Shown here piece after piece: positions 35,030 through 43,255 of a DNA stretch of 64,000 nucleotides (its first letter is position 1; every line of letters begins with the position of its first letter). Below the pieces are notes generated by a model. It had not been told where the DNA came from. It was given only the letters and a program-made list of their open reading frames with translations, and did no database searches. Source of the stretch: an uncultured Lachnospiraceae bacterium (GTDB lineage Bacteria > Bacillota > Clostridia > Lachnospirales > Lachnospiraceae). The position numbers were made by a program, and so were the translations under genes. The stretch is from positions 80,422 to 144,421 of the forward strand of contig CAMEJJ010000004.1 in the NCBI GenBank assembly GCA_945919795.1, in the 5' to 3' direction.

Positions 35030-36631
35030 TTACGTTCCTTCCTCTTCATAGGTCACGACAATATCACCTTCTAAAATAACGGTTTTCCCATCCGGAATCA
35101 GATTTTGCTCCTTCCTAATAATCAATGCAATCAACGTATGATTTGTCAAATGCAGTTCCTCTATCCTCTTATTGCACCAGGCATGCTCTTTTTCAATCCG
35201 GATTTCTGTAAGCTTTTCCTGTTCCTCCGGTTCATACGACGGAACACTTAAAATCAACTGGTCTTTTGCCAGAATTTTTGTATCCCCCTTCGGAATCAAA
35301 GTTTCTTTTCCACGTTTTATCATTAAAGCCAAAGAGCCTGTCGGCATGCACACCTCTTTGATCATCCGGTTCTCCCATTCATGTCCTTTCGGAATATACA
35401 TACGCATCATCGTAATGGCAGACTCCTCCTGATAATCGTTGAAGGTTTTTCTGACATCCGCATTATCATCTGTCATATGAAGTTTCTTAGCCGCAAGAGG
35501 AAGAAGTGTTCCCTGCATGGCCACGGAAAACAACGATACCAGAAAAACAATGTGAAACAGATCGTAAGATAAATCAACACCGTTTGCAATTACCATAATG
35601 GAAAAAACAATGGATGCTGCTCCCCGAAGTCCTGCCCATGAAACCAGAAGGCACTGACTGACACTGCATCTAAACGGCTTTAAAATCAGAAAAACAGCTA
35701 CCGGACGTGCAACAAAGGTTAAAATCAGCATAATGATAAACGCCGGAAGCAAAATATCCGCAAACCGATGCGGAAAAGCTAACAGCCCCAGTAAAAAGAA
35801 AATAAAAATCTGTGCCAGACCGGTCAATCCATCAAAAAAGGACACCAGAATCATCTTATTTCGAATCCTGCTGTTTCCAACAATAATTCCCATCAGATAA
35901 ACACTTAAAAAAGCATTTCCTCCCAAAATCTGCGAAACAGCAAAGCAACATAGGAGCATACCAATCATATAAATGGTATCCAGTCCGTCCGAAACAATCC
36001 TTGTCTTTTGCAGCGTATAGATAACCAGAAGAGCCATGAACACACCGATAGAAATACCAAATAAGAGTTGCTTTATAATCAGGCTAAAAGCATTGATATC
36101 CGCTCCACCCGTCAACATCCCAATTCCCAAAACCGTCAGCATAAAAGCAACCGGATCGTTGCTTCCGCTTTCTATTTCCAATAAAGAAGCCGTTCCATCT
36201 TTCAAATTCAATTTTTTTCTTCGTAAAATGGCAAATACACTGGCGGCATCGGTAGATGATAAAACCGCACCAATCAAAATGCCTTCCTGCCAACTGTATT
36301 TCAAAACAAAAACACAAAGCAGAGCCGTAACAAGTGCCGTAATCACAACACCCACCGTCGATAACAATACCGCCTTTAAGGCAACCGGTTTTGCCGTTTT
36401 AAATTTGGTATTAAATCCACCATAAAACATAATAAAACATAACGAAACGGTACAAAACTTTTCTGCCATATCGTAGTTATCAAAGGGAATTTTTACAAAG
36501 CCGTCACTTCCGAAAAACATTCCGATCATCATGAAAAGAAGCAATGCCGGCATTCCGAATTTACCAGAAAATTTCTCCGCAAGTATACACAGTATAATTA
36601 CTGTTGCCACAAGTATCATTCCAATTTCCAT
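35030..36631 (-). CDS. CPA1-type K+/H+ antiporter with two C-terminal RCK_C (TrkA-C) domains
   Basis: Protein of 533 residues. About twelve membrane helices come first, with the transport-site segment SSTDAASVFAILRRKKLNL and the conserved EIESGSNDPVAFML. Two tandem TrkA-C type domains follow (about 385-455 and 460-530). Such cytosolic domains bind ligands such as c-di-AMP in related K+ exporters. The likely role is K+ or Na+ efflux against protons. The ATG at 36631 has AAAGGAG ten bases upstream; the 42-codon in-frame extension overlaps the previous gene in another frame and lacks a Shine-Dalgarno. It lies 35 bases after the CaCA exchanger gene and is probably under the same riboswitch. Confidence 0.85.
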   Translation of the reverse strand: MEIGMILVATVIILCILAEKFSGKFGMPALLLFMMIGMFFGSDGFVKIPFDNYDMAEKFCTVSLCFIMFYGGFNTKFKTAKPVALKAVLLSTVGVVITALVTALLCVFVLKYSWQEGILIGAVLSSTDAASVFAILRRKKLNLKDGTASLLEIESGSNDPVAFMLTVLGIGMLTGGADINAFSLIIKQLLFGISIGVFMALLVIYTLQKTRIVSDGLDTIYMIGMLLCCFAVSQILGGNAFLSVYLMGIIVGNSRIRNKMILVSFFDGLTGLAQIFIFFLLGLLAFPHRFADILLPAFIIMLILTFVARPVAVFLILKPFRCSVSQCLLVSWAGLRGAASIVFSIMVIANGVDLSYDLFHIVFLVSLFSVAMQGTLLPLAAKKLHMTDDNADVRKTFNDYQEESAITMMRMYIPKGHEWENRMIKEVCMPTGSLALMIKRGKETLIPKGDTKILAKDQLILSVPSYEPEEQEKLTEIRIEKEHAWCNKRIEELHLTNHTLIALIIRKEQNLIPDGKTVILEGDIVVTYEEEGT

Positions 36632-36666
36632 GACATTGCTTCTCCTTTCATCTTGTTCTGCAACTT

Positions 36667-37599
36667 TTACATCACCAAGTATATAAAATATGCGATATAA
36701 CCGATTAACATGATCACACCATGCATTCTCACCAGTTTTTTTCTTCGGGCAACACAAAGTAACAGTACCAGTCCTGCGCCAAATGCAATGAAAGTATCAA
36801 TCAGGAATTTAGGTTCAAACACAACCGGTATAATCAAAGCCGTTGTTCCTACAACAAACAAAATATTAAAAATATTGCTTCCTACAATATTTCCGATTGC
36901 AATATCCGCTTTTCCTTTTATGGCCGCTGAAACCGAAGTTACAAGCTCCGGCAAAGATGTTCCCAGTGCAACAATCGTAAGACCGATAAACCTTTCACTT
37001 AATCCAAAGCCCTTTGCCAAAGCCGTCGCGGCATCTACGGTAATATCAGAGCCCCATACCACGGCAACAAGACCGACCAAAACAGCGAGCAACAGTTTCC
37101 ATATGGGTAGTTTTTGATATTCCTGCGATTGATCTTCCTGTTTCTTTTTTGCCATCACAAACAGATAACCCAAATAGAAAAGAAATACGATCCACAGCAC
37201 AATTCCTTCCCAAAAGCTGATTTTCTGCCCGGTATATCCCATCCCCATCAGCAATACGGTGATAAACAGCATAAAAGGGATTTCATAGCGAATGGTTGAG
37301 TTAGCAACAGCTACCGCAACAATCAGAGAGGTAATTCCCAAAATGATTAAAATATTCAGAATATTACTTCCCACAATATTCCCTATCGTAATTCCCGCAT
37401 TGTTCTTTAGTCCCGCAGTAATACTGACTGCCGCCTCCGGCGCACTGGTTCCCATAGCAACAATCGTAAGACCGATGATAAGCTGCGGTACACCAAAGCG
37501 ATCTGCAATTCCTGCAGCACCATCCACAAACCAGTCAGCACCTTTTACCAGCATAAGAAAACCCAATGCCAGTAAAAAACATTGTAATACAATTTCCAT
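36667..37599 (-). CDS. CaCA-family cation exchanger (Ca2+/Na+ type, possibly Mn2+ efflux)
   Basis: Membrane protein of 310 residues with two inverted five-helix halves. Each carries the alpha-repeat of the family: GTSAPEAAVSITAG with GNIVGSNILN, and GTSLPELVTSVSAA with GNIVGSNIFN. These hold the acidic residues that coordinate Ca2+ and Na+. A charged cytosolic loop (KKKQEDQSQE) divides the halves. The ATG at 37599 has GGAGGG five bases upstream; the longer in-frame start 18 codons earlier is in the leader. The leader contains a yybP-ykoY-type riboswitch with a terminator, which argues that Mn2+ controls the gene and may be a substrate. Confidence 0.88.
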   Translation of the reverse strand: MEIVLQCFLLALGFLMLVKGADWFVDGAAGIADRFGVPQLIIGLTIVAMGTSAPEAAVSITAGLKNNAGITIGNIVGSNILNILIILGITSLIVAVAVANSTIRYEIPFMLFITVLLMGMGYTGQKISFWEGIVLWIVFLFYLGYLFVMAKKKQEDQSQEYQKLPIWKLLLAVLVGLVAVVWGSDITVDAATALAKGFGLSERFIGLTIVALGTSLPELVTSVSAAIKGKADIAIGNIVGSNIFNILFVVGTTALIIPVVFEPKFLIDTFIAFGAGLVLLLCVARRKKLVRMHGVIMLIGYIAYFIYLVM

Positions 37600-37629
37600 A
37601 TTTTCCCTCCATTTCCTGCAGCAGAGGTC

Positions 37630-37680
37630 AAAAAAAGCGAGACTCTGCTGCAATTAAAAAATTACAACAAAAGTCTCGCT
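37630..37680 (-). terminator. Riboswitch expression-platform terminator before the CaCA gene
   Basis: On the minus strand AGCGAGACT (37672..37680) pairs perfectly with AGTCTCGCT (37636..37644), with more pairing inside, and is followed by seven T residues. The 5' arm of this hairpin is also the last conserved part of the aptamer, so the two folds exclude each other. Confidence 0.88.
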
Positions 37681-37780
37681 GCTTAGTTACGAACCGGATT
37701 GCATGGATGCAATCGTACTGACGGCTTCGCAAACATCCCGGATACAATAAAAACCGGTCTGTCAACTACTCCCTTTTATT
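37666..37780 (-). promoter_or_regulatory. yybP-ykoY-type (Mn2+-sensing) riboswitch aptamer
   Basis: The leader shows the conserved blocks of this class in order and spacing: AAAAGGGAGTAG at the 5' end (37777..37766), CCGTCAGTACG in the second arm (37724..37714) and GCGAGACTTTT at the 3' end (37679..37669). AAAAG and CTTTT can close the basal P1 stem, and GCATCCATGC and CGGTT/AACCG segments form the internal helices. Because P1 uses the terminator's 5' arm, ligand binding would turn the downstream genes on, as known for Mn2+ members. Class assignment is by recognised motifs, without a covariance search. Confidence 0.78.
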
Positions 37781-37786
37781 ACTTCC

Positions 37787-37847
37787 AGTATACGGAAAAA
37801 TAAGTTCAGAATCCACCGCCTTATGTTTTCCTTAACAAAATCTTAAC
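37787..37847 (-). promoter_or_regulatory. Promoter of the riboswitch-CaCA-antiporter unit with tandem GTTAAG site
   Basis: On the minus strand -10 TATACT (37787..37792) and a weak -35 TGGATT (37810..37815) are 17 bases apart, and transcription would start right at the aptamer. Upstream lie two copies of GTTAAG exactly 11 bases apart (TTAAC at 37832..37836 and 37843..37847 on the plus strand). The second overlaps the stop codon of the KdpE-like gene. The same tandem motif occurs upstream of the small membrane protein gene at 40007..40054. Confidence 0.6.
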
Positions 37848-38556
37848 AGGAATCTGCTTCAATCATACGATATCCCACACCGGTTTCTGTAAAAATGTAT
37901 TCCGGAGTCGCGGGATTTTTTTCAATCTTGCGTCGGATATTCGCCATGTTAACACGCAGAATTTGATTGTCATTAGTCATGTTCGGCCCCCAGATTTCTT
38001 TCATGATATAATCATAGGTCAGAACTCTTCCGGCATATTTCCCTAAAAGGGCTACGATTTTAAATTCATTCTGTGTAAGCCCTGCATCATTTCCATCCAC
38101 AAACACCCTGTGTTTATCATAATCTATGACAAAACTGCCGGAGACAAAGGTTCCGCTTTGTCCAAGTCCGGGCGTGGTTGCAACCGTACGCGTATGCCGG
38201 ATTGCCGTCCGAATTCTTGCAAGAAGCTCCGAAGTGCCAAACGGCTTCGTAATATAATCATCGGCGCCCATATCCAGTGCGGTTACCTTATCCTTCTCAT
38301 GACTTCTTGCCGAAACCACAACAATTGGCAGACCGGACCATTCTCTGACGCTTTTTAACAAATTCATACCATCCATATCCGGCAGGCCCAGATCCAGAAT
38401 AATCAAATCCGGACACTGTGAAGTAATCAGACTGTACGCCTCGGATCCGGTATTTGCCATTATAACATCATAATTATTTGCTTCCAGTATGGCCCGCAAA
38501 AAATTTCTGATACTCTTATCATCTTCTATTACCAAAATTCTGTCTTTGATTTCCAT
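37843..38556 (-). CDS. KdpE-like response regulator
   Basis: OmpR-family regulator of 237 residues. Receiver domain: VIEDDKSIRNFL, Asp55 in LIILDLGLPDMDGM, VVSARS and ITKPFGTSELLARIR. The DNA-binding domain has LTQNEFKIVALL and ends ENPATPEYIFTETGVGYRM-like, close to KdpE. It is 15 bases after the kinase gene. No kdpFABC genes are in the window, so it may control other K+ or cation genes nearby, and its own sites may be the tandem GTTAAG motifs. That is inferred. Confidence 0.88.
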   Translation of the reverse strand: MEIKDRILVIEDDKSIRNFLRAILEANNYDVIMANTGSEAYSLITSQCPDLIILDLGLPDMDGMNLLKSVREWSGLPIVVVSARSHEKDKVTALDMGADDYITKPFGTSELLARIRTAIRHTRTVATTPGLGQSGTFVSGSFVIDYDKHRVFVDGNDAGLTQNEFKIVALLGKYAGRVLTYDYIMKEIWGPNMTNDNQILRVNMANIRRKIEKNPATPEYIFTETGVGYRMIEADSC

Positions 38557-38571
38557 GAAATCTCTCCCATC

Positions 38572-39636
38572 TCAAGCTTTTTGTAGCGGAAGCGAAAATG
38601 ACATCCTTGCACCGCCTTCGTTTCTGTTTTCTGCCCACATATTTCCCTTATGTGCTTTAATGATGCTCATGCAGACAGACAAACCAATGCCCATATTACG
38701 TCCGCCATCCAGCTTTTCATTCTCGCTCTGGTGCAGACTGCCTTCAAATATCACCGGAAGGATATCTGCATCAATTCCGACACCATCATCTTCTATCGTA
38801 AAGCGTACTTCGTTATCCTCTCTGACAATCGTTATTTCAATCCCACTGGTCTTTTTCCCATGGATAACAGAGTTTTCCATAAGATTGACCAATACCTGCT
38901 CGATTAGAATGGCATCCATGGGAACAAGCAGCACTTCATCCGGCACATGGACTAAAATACGGACATCCGGAAAGCGTTTTCCAAATTTCTGTACAGCACT
39001 TCCAACAATCTCTTCCACAACTTCCAAATTGGTCGTAATACTAGCGCCATCCTGATGAATCCTGGTTACCGAAAGCAGATTTTCCACGATTCGGATCAGC
39101 CATTGTGCCTCATTCCGGATATCCCTGGTTAATTCCATCTTCTTATCATCCGTTAGAATATTGTAATTATCCAGTACGGCAGATGCAGAGCCCACGATGG
39201 AAGTAAGCGGAGTTCTGATATCATGAGAAACTGCCCGGAGCAGATTCCCTCTCATTTTCTCTTTCTCAATTTCCAGACGAATCTGTTCCTGTTGTTTAAT
39301 CTGCGTTGTCAGGGCACTGACACAGATGGCAACTGCAAGCATGGCAAGAAAGGTCAGAGGATATCCCGTCAGTGTAAAATCCAACTTAAAATAGGGCTGC
39401 GTAAACACAAAATTTACGCCAAACACAGCTAAAACGGATGCAACAATCCCATAAACATAACCCTTGGTAAATCTGGAAATAAATAAAACTGCTAAAACAA
39501 AAATCAGAGGAACATGATTATCAGTTGATACAACCTGCTGCAACAAAAAACAAATGCCGGATGCGATTCCAAGTATTCCTGCCGTAATCAGACAGTTCCC
39601 TGCTACTTTCTGCCATAATATCTTTTTGTTATGCAT
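38572..39636 (-). CDS. Short KdpD-like sensor histidine kinase (membrane and kinase part only)
   Basis: Protein of 354 residues. The first 110 contain four closely packed membrane helices of the DUF4118 type found in the middle of KdpD (including FGVNFVFTQPYFKLDF). Then come the phosphoacceptor His in AVSHDIRTPLTSIVG (near 138) and an ATPase domain (NLMENSVIHG, EDDGVGIDADILP, GIGLSVCMSII). The large N-terminal KdpD and universal-stress domains of classical KdpD are missing, so direct c-di-AMP or stress sensing by those parts is not possible. AGAGGAG lies ten bases before the ATG. Confidence 0.88.
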   Translation of the reverse strand: MHNKKILWQKVAGNCLITAGILGIASGICFLLQQVVSTDNHVPLIFVLAVLFISRFTKGYVYGIVASVLAVFGVNFVFTQPYFKLDFTLTGYPLTFLAMLAVAICVSALTTQIKQQEQIRLEIEKEKMRGNLLRAVSHDIRTPLTSIVGSASAVLDNYNILTDDKKMELTRDIRNEAQWLIRIVENLLSVTRIHQDGASITTNLEVVEEIVGSAVQKFGKRFPDVRILVHVPDEVLLVPMDAILIEQVLVNLMENSVIHGKKTSGIEITIVREDNEVRFTIEDDGVGIDADILPVIFEGSLHQSENEKLDGGRNMGIGLSVCMSIIKAHKGNMWAENRNEGGARMSFSLPLQKA

Positions 39637-39753
39637 ATGTATTTTTCTCCTCTACTCGTTTCATCTGTTGCTTTTCTTTCCATATCTTACAAACAAAACG
39701 ATTTCTGCCTTATAATATCTTCATCATTATATCACGTCGACTTCATATAAAAA

Positions 39754-39775
39754 ACTCCGGAAAGAAAACCGGAGT
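39754..39775 (-). terminator. Terminator after the small membrane protein gene
   Basis: A GC-rich 7-bp stem (ACTCCGG with CCGGAGT, eight-base loop) is followed on the minus strand by a T run; the other strand also has T6 after the stem. It lies six bases past the stop codon and separates the small gene from the KdpD-like gene. Confidence 0.88.
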
Positions 39776-39780
39776 CTTTT

Positions 39781-39927
39781 TTAATCATATAGGGAGTATC
39801 CATATCTGATTTTCCGATAAATTTTCCAGATAAGGACTACCGGAAAGCTTAACACCAATACAATTGAAGATAAGCCGCCAACTATCCCCATGATTACAAG
39901 CATTACAATGGTCAGTATATTTGACAT
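39781..39927 (-). CDS. Small membrane protein of 48 residues, unknown function
   Basis: The reading frame begins MSNILTIVMLVIMG and has one or two hydrophobic stretches up to about residue 32, then a basic tail with WKIYRKIRYG. The ATG at 39927 has GGAGG eight bases upstream; an earlier in-frame ATG 12 codons away has no ribosome binding site. It has its own terminator and lies downstream of four TTAAC repeats, so it looks like a true regulated gene. It is not KdpF by sequence. A partner of the neighbouring kinase or a transporter is possible but unproven. Confidence 0.7.
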   Translation of the reverse strand: MSNILTIVMLVIMGIVGGLSSIVLVLSFPVVLIWKIYRKIRYGYSLYD

Positions 39928-40006
39928 GTTTATGGCCTCCATCCTGTCTTGATTGATTTGCATGGTACCATATACTTTTACAAAAAACTATCCATTTTCA
40001 GTTTTC

Positions 40007-40054
40007 TTAACCCTGCTTTAACCTTTCCCTCACTTTTCTTAACGATGCCTTAAC
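40007..40054 (-). promoter_or_regulatory. Four TTAAC boxes in two 11-bp tandem pairs, OmpR-type operator candidate
   Basis: TTAAC lies at 40007..40011, 40018..40022, 40039..40043 and 40050..40054. Within each pair the step is exactly 11 bases, and the pairs are 32 apart. On the minus strand each pair reads GTTAA(A/G) then GTTAAG. It is about 80-130 bases upstream of the small membrane protein start. The same pair recurs at 37832..37847. Confidence 0.6.
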
Positions 40055-40081
40055 AGAGACCAGATAAAGGGCATTTAAAAA

Positions 40082-40109
40082 ACTCTGTATTCCTTTCAGA
40101 ATACAGAGT
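40082..40109 (-). terminator. Terminator after pilA
   Basis: A perfect 11-bp stem (ACTCTGTATTC with GAATACAGAGT, six-base loop) is followed on the minus strand by TTTTTT. It lies about 58 bases after the pilin stop codon and ends the pilus locus. Confidence 0.92.
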
Positions 40110-40167
40110 CTTCAATATTGTTTACAAGCCGTAAATATGTCATTAATCCGAAATGACAACCGGATTA

Positions 40168-40629
40168 TTATTTAATTTTATATGTAATAATACCTGAAGT
40201 AGACGGTGCAGTTTCTACCCATGAAGCTCCATCAAAATAAATTGTCTGGCCATTTTCTGTGTATTCAACATATGCCACTTTATAATTTGCATGGTTAGTC
40301 TTAACAGATGCATCTGTAGATTTAACTCCGACTTTTAAACCGGTACAAACATCATCAACATCTGCTGTATCTAAAATTGTCTGGGGATGAGGAGCATTTA
40401 CGATATCACTAACGGCCTGACTTTTAGCATACATACTTGACATCTCTGCCTGGGTTGCAGTATAACAGCTTCTTGCATTTAAAACAATCTGCTGACCCTT
40501 GGCACGATCAATGTAACCTAACAGTGCAGGTACTAAAATTGCTGCTAAAATAGCAAGAATAACCAATACAACAATCAACTCAACCAATGTAAAACCTTTA
40601 TTGTCTCCTTTTTTCAATCTTTTCATCAT
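40168..40629 (-). CDS. pilA: Major type IV pilin-like protein
   Basis: Protein of 153 residues with a class III prepilin leader: MMKRLKKGDNKG, cleavage, then FTLVELIVVLVILAILAAIL with Glu5. The hydrophobic helix continues into VPALLGYIDRAKGQQ, and a small globular head of about 95 residues follows. It has its own strong promoter and terminator and an AAGGAGG site, so it is likely made in much larger amounts than the rest and forms the fibre shaft. Two Cys (near 50 and 91) could form a disulfide. Confidence 0.92.
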   Translation of the reverse strand: MMKRLKKGDNKGFTLVELIVVLVILAILAAILVPALLGYIDRAKGQQIVLNARSCYTATQAEMSSMYAKSQAVSDIVNAPHPQTILDTADVDDVCTGLKVGVKSTDASVKTNHANYKVAYVEYTENGQTIYFDGASWVETAPSTSGIITYKIK

Positions 40630-40674
40630 TTTCTTATCCTCCTTAAGTAATTATATTTCTCTCACTTACTATTA

Positions 40675-40702
40675 ATTATATCGACATTTTTCGTCTTGTA
40701 AA
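40675..40702 (-). promoter_or_regulatory. pilA promoter
   Basis: On the minus strand TTTACA (40697..40702) and TATAAT (40675..40680) are 16 bases apart. It allows the pilin gene to be expressed separately from the assembly genes upstream. No Pho-type repeat accompanies this TTTACA. Confidence 0.7.
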
Positions 40703-40838
40703 TGATACTTTTTAAAATTTTCTTTCTTTTTTCTTTTATTTATCATATAATTTTCAAACGTTTCTAAATATCTGATTTGTATCCTTTTTTCTCTGTCTAG
40801 AACCTTGATTCGTATGGAATACATGGAACAGCTTCTTC

Positions 40839-42524
40839 TTATTCATAATAAGATACTCTTAACAATTCTTCCACAGTAGTTGTACCGTCCTCAACCAGTT
40901 TTAGGGCGCTCTGTTTTAAAGTACTCATGCCCTGATAATTGATTGCATATTGTTTGATTTCTTCAACAGATGCTCCTTTTGTAATCATTTCACGGACAGA
41001 CTTGTCAACCATCAAAATTTCATGTACGGAAACTCGACCCTTGTAACCGGTATTATTACAATGTCTGCAGCCCTTAGCATGTTTCACCTGCGGAAAATGC
41101 ACACCGGCAATCTGCGCTTCTTCTTCCGTCATCGGCTCCCATGCTCCACACATAGGGCATACCTTACGGACCAGACGCTGTGCCACAATTCCGACAAGGG
41201 AACTTGCAATCATATAAGGTTCAATACCCATATCGACCAAACGTACAACAGAAGATGCTGCATCGTTGGTATGTAAGGTAGACAATACCAAGTGACCGGT
41301 GATAGCGGCTCTTACCGAAATGGATGCGGTTTCTGCGTCACGCGTTTCACCTACCATGATAATATCCGGGTCCTGCCTTAAAAGTGCCCGAAGTCCTACC
41401 TCAAACGTTAGCCCTGCGACATTATTAACCTGCATCTGATTGAGCTTTGCAACATTCTTTTCAACCGGATCTTCAATGGTTGAGATATTGACATTTCGCT
41501 TTGCCAGTTCCTCTAAAATCATATACAGCGTTGTGGATTTACCGGAACCGGTAGGTCCTGTCATATAAATGATACCGTTCGGCGACTGTAACATCCTGCT
41601 GACTAATTCGTAATTCTTTTGTGTCATACCAAACGTTGTCATATGGTCAATATTGGATGCCGAAGCAAGCAGACGTAAAACCGCCTTTTCACCAAACACG
41701 GTCGGTATCAAAGATACACGGACATTCAGGTTAACACCCTCAATATTGATGCGGAAATGTCCATCCTGTGGGATTCTGCGCTCTGCAATATCCAAATCCC
41801 CCAAAATCTTAATTCTGGCAATTAAAGAATTATGAATATTTTTCTGCAGGGTCATAAAATCCGTGATGACACCATCTAAACGCATCCGGACACTGGTCTG
41901 TGTTTCAAAAGGCTCAATATGAATATCAGAAGCATTGGAATTGTATGCCCTGATTAAGATGCTGTTAAACAGGTTGATAATCGGCGTATCATCGTCGCCT
42001 TCTTCAATACTGATTTCGACTGTTTCTGCTGTCTGTGTACTGCTTGCGGATGCTTTCTGAGCTGCCAGTCTTGCCGATACCTCGGAATAGTAATACTGAA
42101 TCGATTTCTCGAGAGGAACCTGTTCACAAAGAACAATCTGCAATTCCATTCCGACAACCTGTCTGATATCCTCTATTCCATAAAAGTTTAACGGGTCGTT
42201 TACCAAAAGCCACAATACGCCATCTACGACTTTATATCCCATCATGCAGTATTTTTCAGCTAATACCCTTGGAATCAACTCAACCGCTTTTACATCAATA
42301 TTAATATCCGAAATATTGACATAGTCATAATTCAAACGGTTAGCCAGGGCTTCTAACATCTGCTTTTCCGTAATAAAGCCCTTTTCAATCAAAGCACCGC
42401 CAAGTCGAAGTCCCTTATGCTCTTTTTGATGGGCGACGGCCTCAGTAATCTGCTCATCCGTAACATAACCCAGTTCCTTTAATACTTCACCAATACGAAT
42501 ATTTTTATTACTTTTATTATCCAT
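40839..42524 (-). CDS. pilB: Type IV pilus assembly ATPase PilB
   Basis: Hexameric secretion ATPase of 561 residues that powers pilus extension. An N-terminal MshEN-type region (IRIGEVLKELGYVTDEQITE, repeated as GGALIEKGFITEKQM) can bind c-di-GMP in homologues. The core has Walker A GPTGSGKSTT (near residue 322), DPDIIMVGETRD (Walker B region) and STLHTNDA. Zinc-binding CPMC and CRHC pairs lie near the C-terminus. It starts two bases after the PilO-like gene. A c-di-GMP protein is encoded at 22025..23818, but a direct link is only possible. Confidence 0.95.
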   Translation of the reverse strand: MDNKSNKNIRIGEVLKELGYVTDEQITEAVAHQKEHKGLRLGGALIEKGFITEKQMLEALANRLNYDYVNISDINIDVKAVELIPRVLAEKYCMMGYKVVDGVLWLLVNDPLNFYGIEDIRQVVGMELQIVLCEQVPLEKSIQYYYSEVSARLAAQKASASSTQTAETVEISIEEGDDDTPIINLFNSILIRAYNSNASDIHIEPFETQTSVRMRLDGVITDFMTLQKNIHNSLIARIKILGDLDIAERRIPQDGHFRINIEGVNLNVRVSLIPTVFGEKAVLRLLASASNIDHMTTFGMTQKNYELVSRMLQSPNGIIYMTGPTGSGKSTTLYMILEELAKRNVNISTIEDPVEKNVAKLNQMQVNNVAGLTFEVGLRALLRQDPDIIMVGETRDAETASISVRAAITGHLVLSTLHTNDAASSVVRLVDMGIEPYMIASSLVGIVAQRLVRKVCPMCGAWEPMTEEEAQIAGVHFPQVKHAKGCRHCNNTGYKGRVSVHEILMVDKSVREMITKGASVEEIKQYAINYQGMSTLKQSALKLVEDGTTTVEELLRVSYYE

Positions 42525-42526
42525 AG

Positions 42527-43243
42527 CTATTCCTCACACATATAGAGATTCATACTCATTGTCACAGTACAATCCGTACTCACCTCATAGGTTCCATCTT
42601 CTGCAAAAGATATACTGTTTTCTTCATCCCAATTATAACTAAGAAGATGCAGTTTTTGTTCCGATAAAGACAAATCGTCAATCATTCTTTGAATATTTGC
42701 CTTATCTCCTCCCACTCGAATGGTCACTCCTACTTCATATATTCCTGTTGTAACGTCTTCATCAAAAACAAGCATCTCACTCATAGAATCTTCTTTCTCA
42801 ACATCCTCCACAGTATCTTCCTGCGTATCCGAATACTCTTCCGTTTCCTCTGTCAGCGCTTTTTCTGAAAATTGATACGGTTCGTTTTTTGCCTCTTCCT
42901 GCGGCATGTTGATACTCAAATCATATGCATATAACTGATAATCCAAAATCAGTCCGGTCATATATTTGTCTACCTGCGCACTACTCATAACAGGGAAAAA
43001 GCTTTCCTTTAACGTAGCCATATCAGCCTCAATCTGATCATTATCTGCTGAATATAAAGGCGCTTGAGCTACTTTTAATATGTTCTCATCCATAAGAACC
43101 TGTTCATCTTCAATCTGTTCCTGAATAGAAAAAATATTGGAAACAACCGGATAAATGCCCCAATATCCTCCTGCTACCAAAATAACAAAGATGGCCAGAA
43201 AAACAATTAGCTTTTTATCCTTTTCCGTCATTTGCATCTGCAT
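42527..43243 (-). CDS. PilO-like pilus alignment protein
   Basis: Bitopic protein of 238 residues: a basic start, one membrane helix (LIVFLAIFVILVAGGYWGIY), a short coiled-coil region (about 35-60) and an external domain with a very acidic insert (about 125-155). Topology, length and position between the PilM/PilN-like gene and pilB fit PilO. Sequence similarity cannot be judged by eye. GGGGGGAG lies five bases before the ATG. Confidence 0.75.
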   Translation of the reverse strand: MQMQMTEKDKKLIVFLAIFVILVAGGYWGIYPVVSNIFSIQEQIEDEQVLMDENILKVAQAPLYSADNDQIEADMATLKESFFPVMSSAQVDKYMTGLILDYQLYAYDLSINMPQEEAKNEPYQFSEKALTEETEEYSDTQEDTVEDVEKEDSMSEMLVFDEDVTTGIYEVGVTIRVGGDKANIQRMIDDLSLSEQKLHLLSYNWDEENSISFAEDGTYEVSTDCTVTMSMNLYMCEE

Positions 43244-43255
43244 TGCTTCTCCCCC

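Noticed and set aside
36632..36757. 42-codon N-terminal extension of the K+/H+ antiporter
   Set aside because: It overlaps the exchanger gene in another frame and lacks a Shine-Dalgarno, while ATG 36631 has AAAGGAG.
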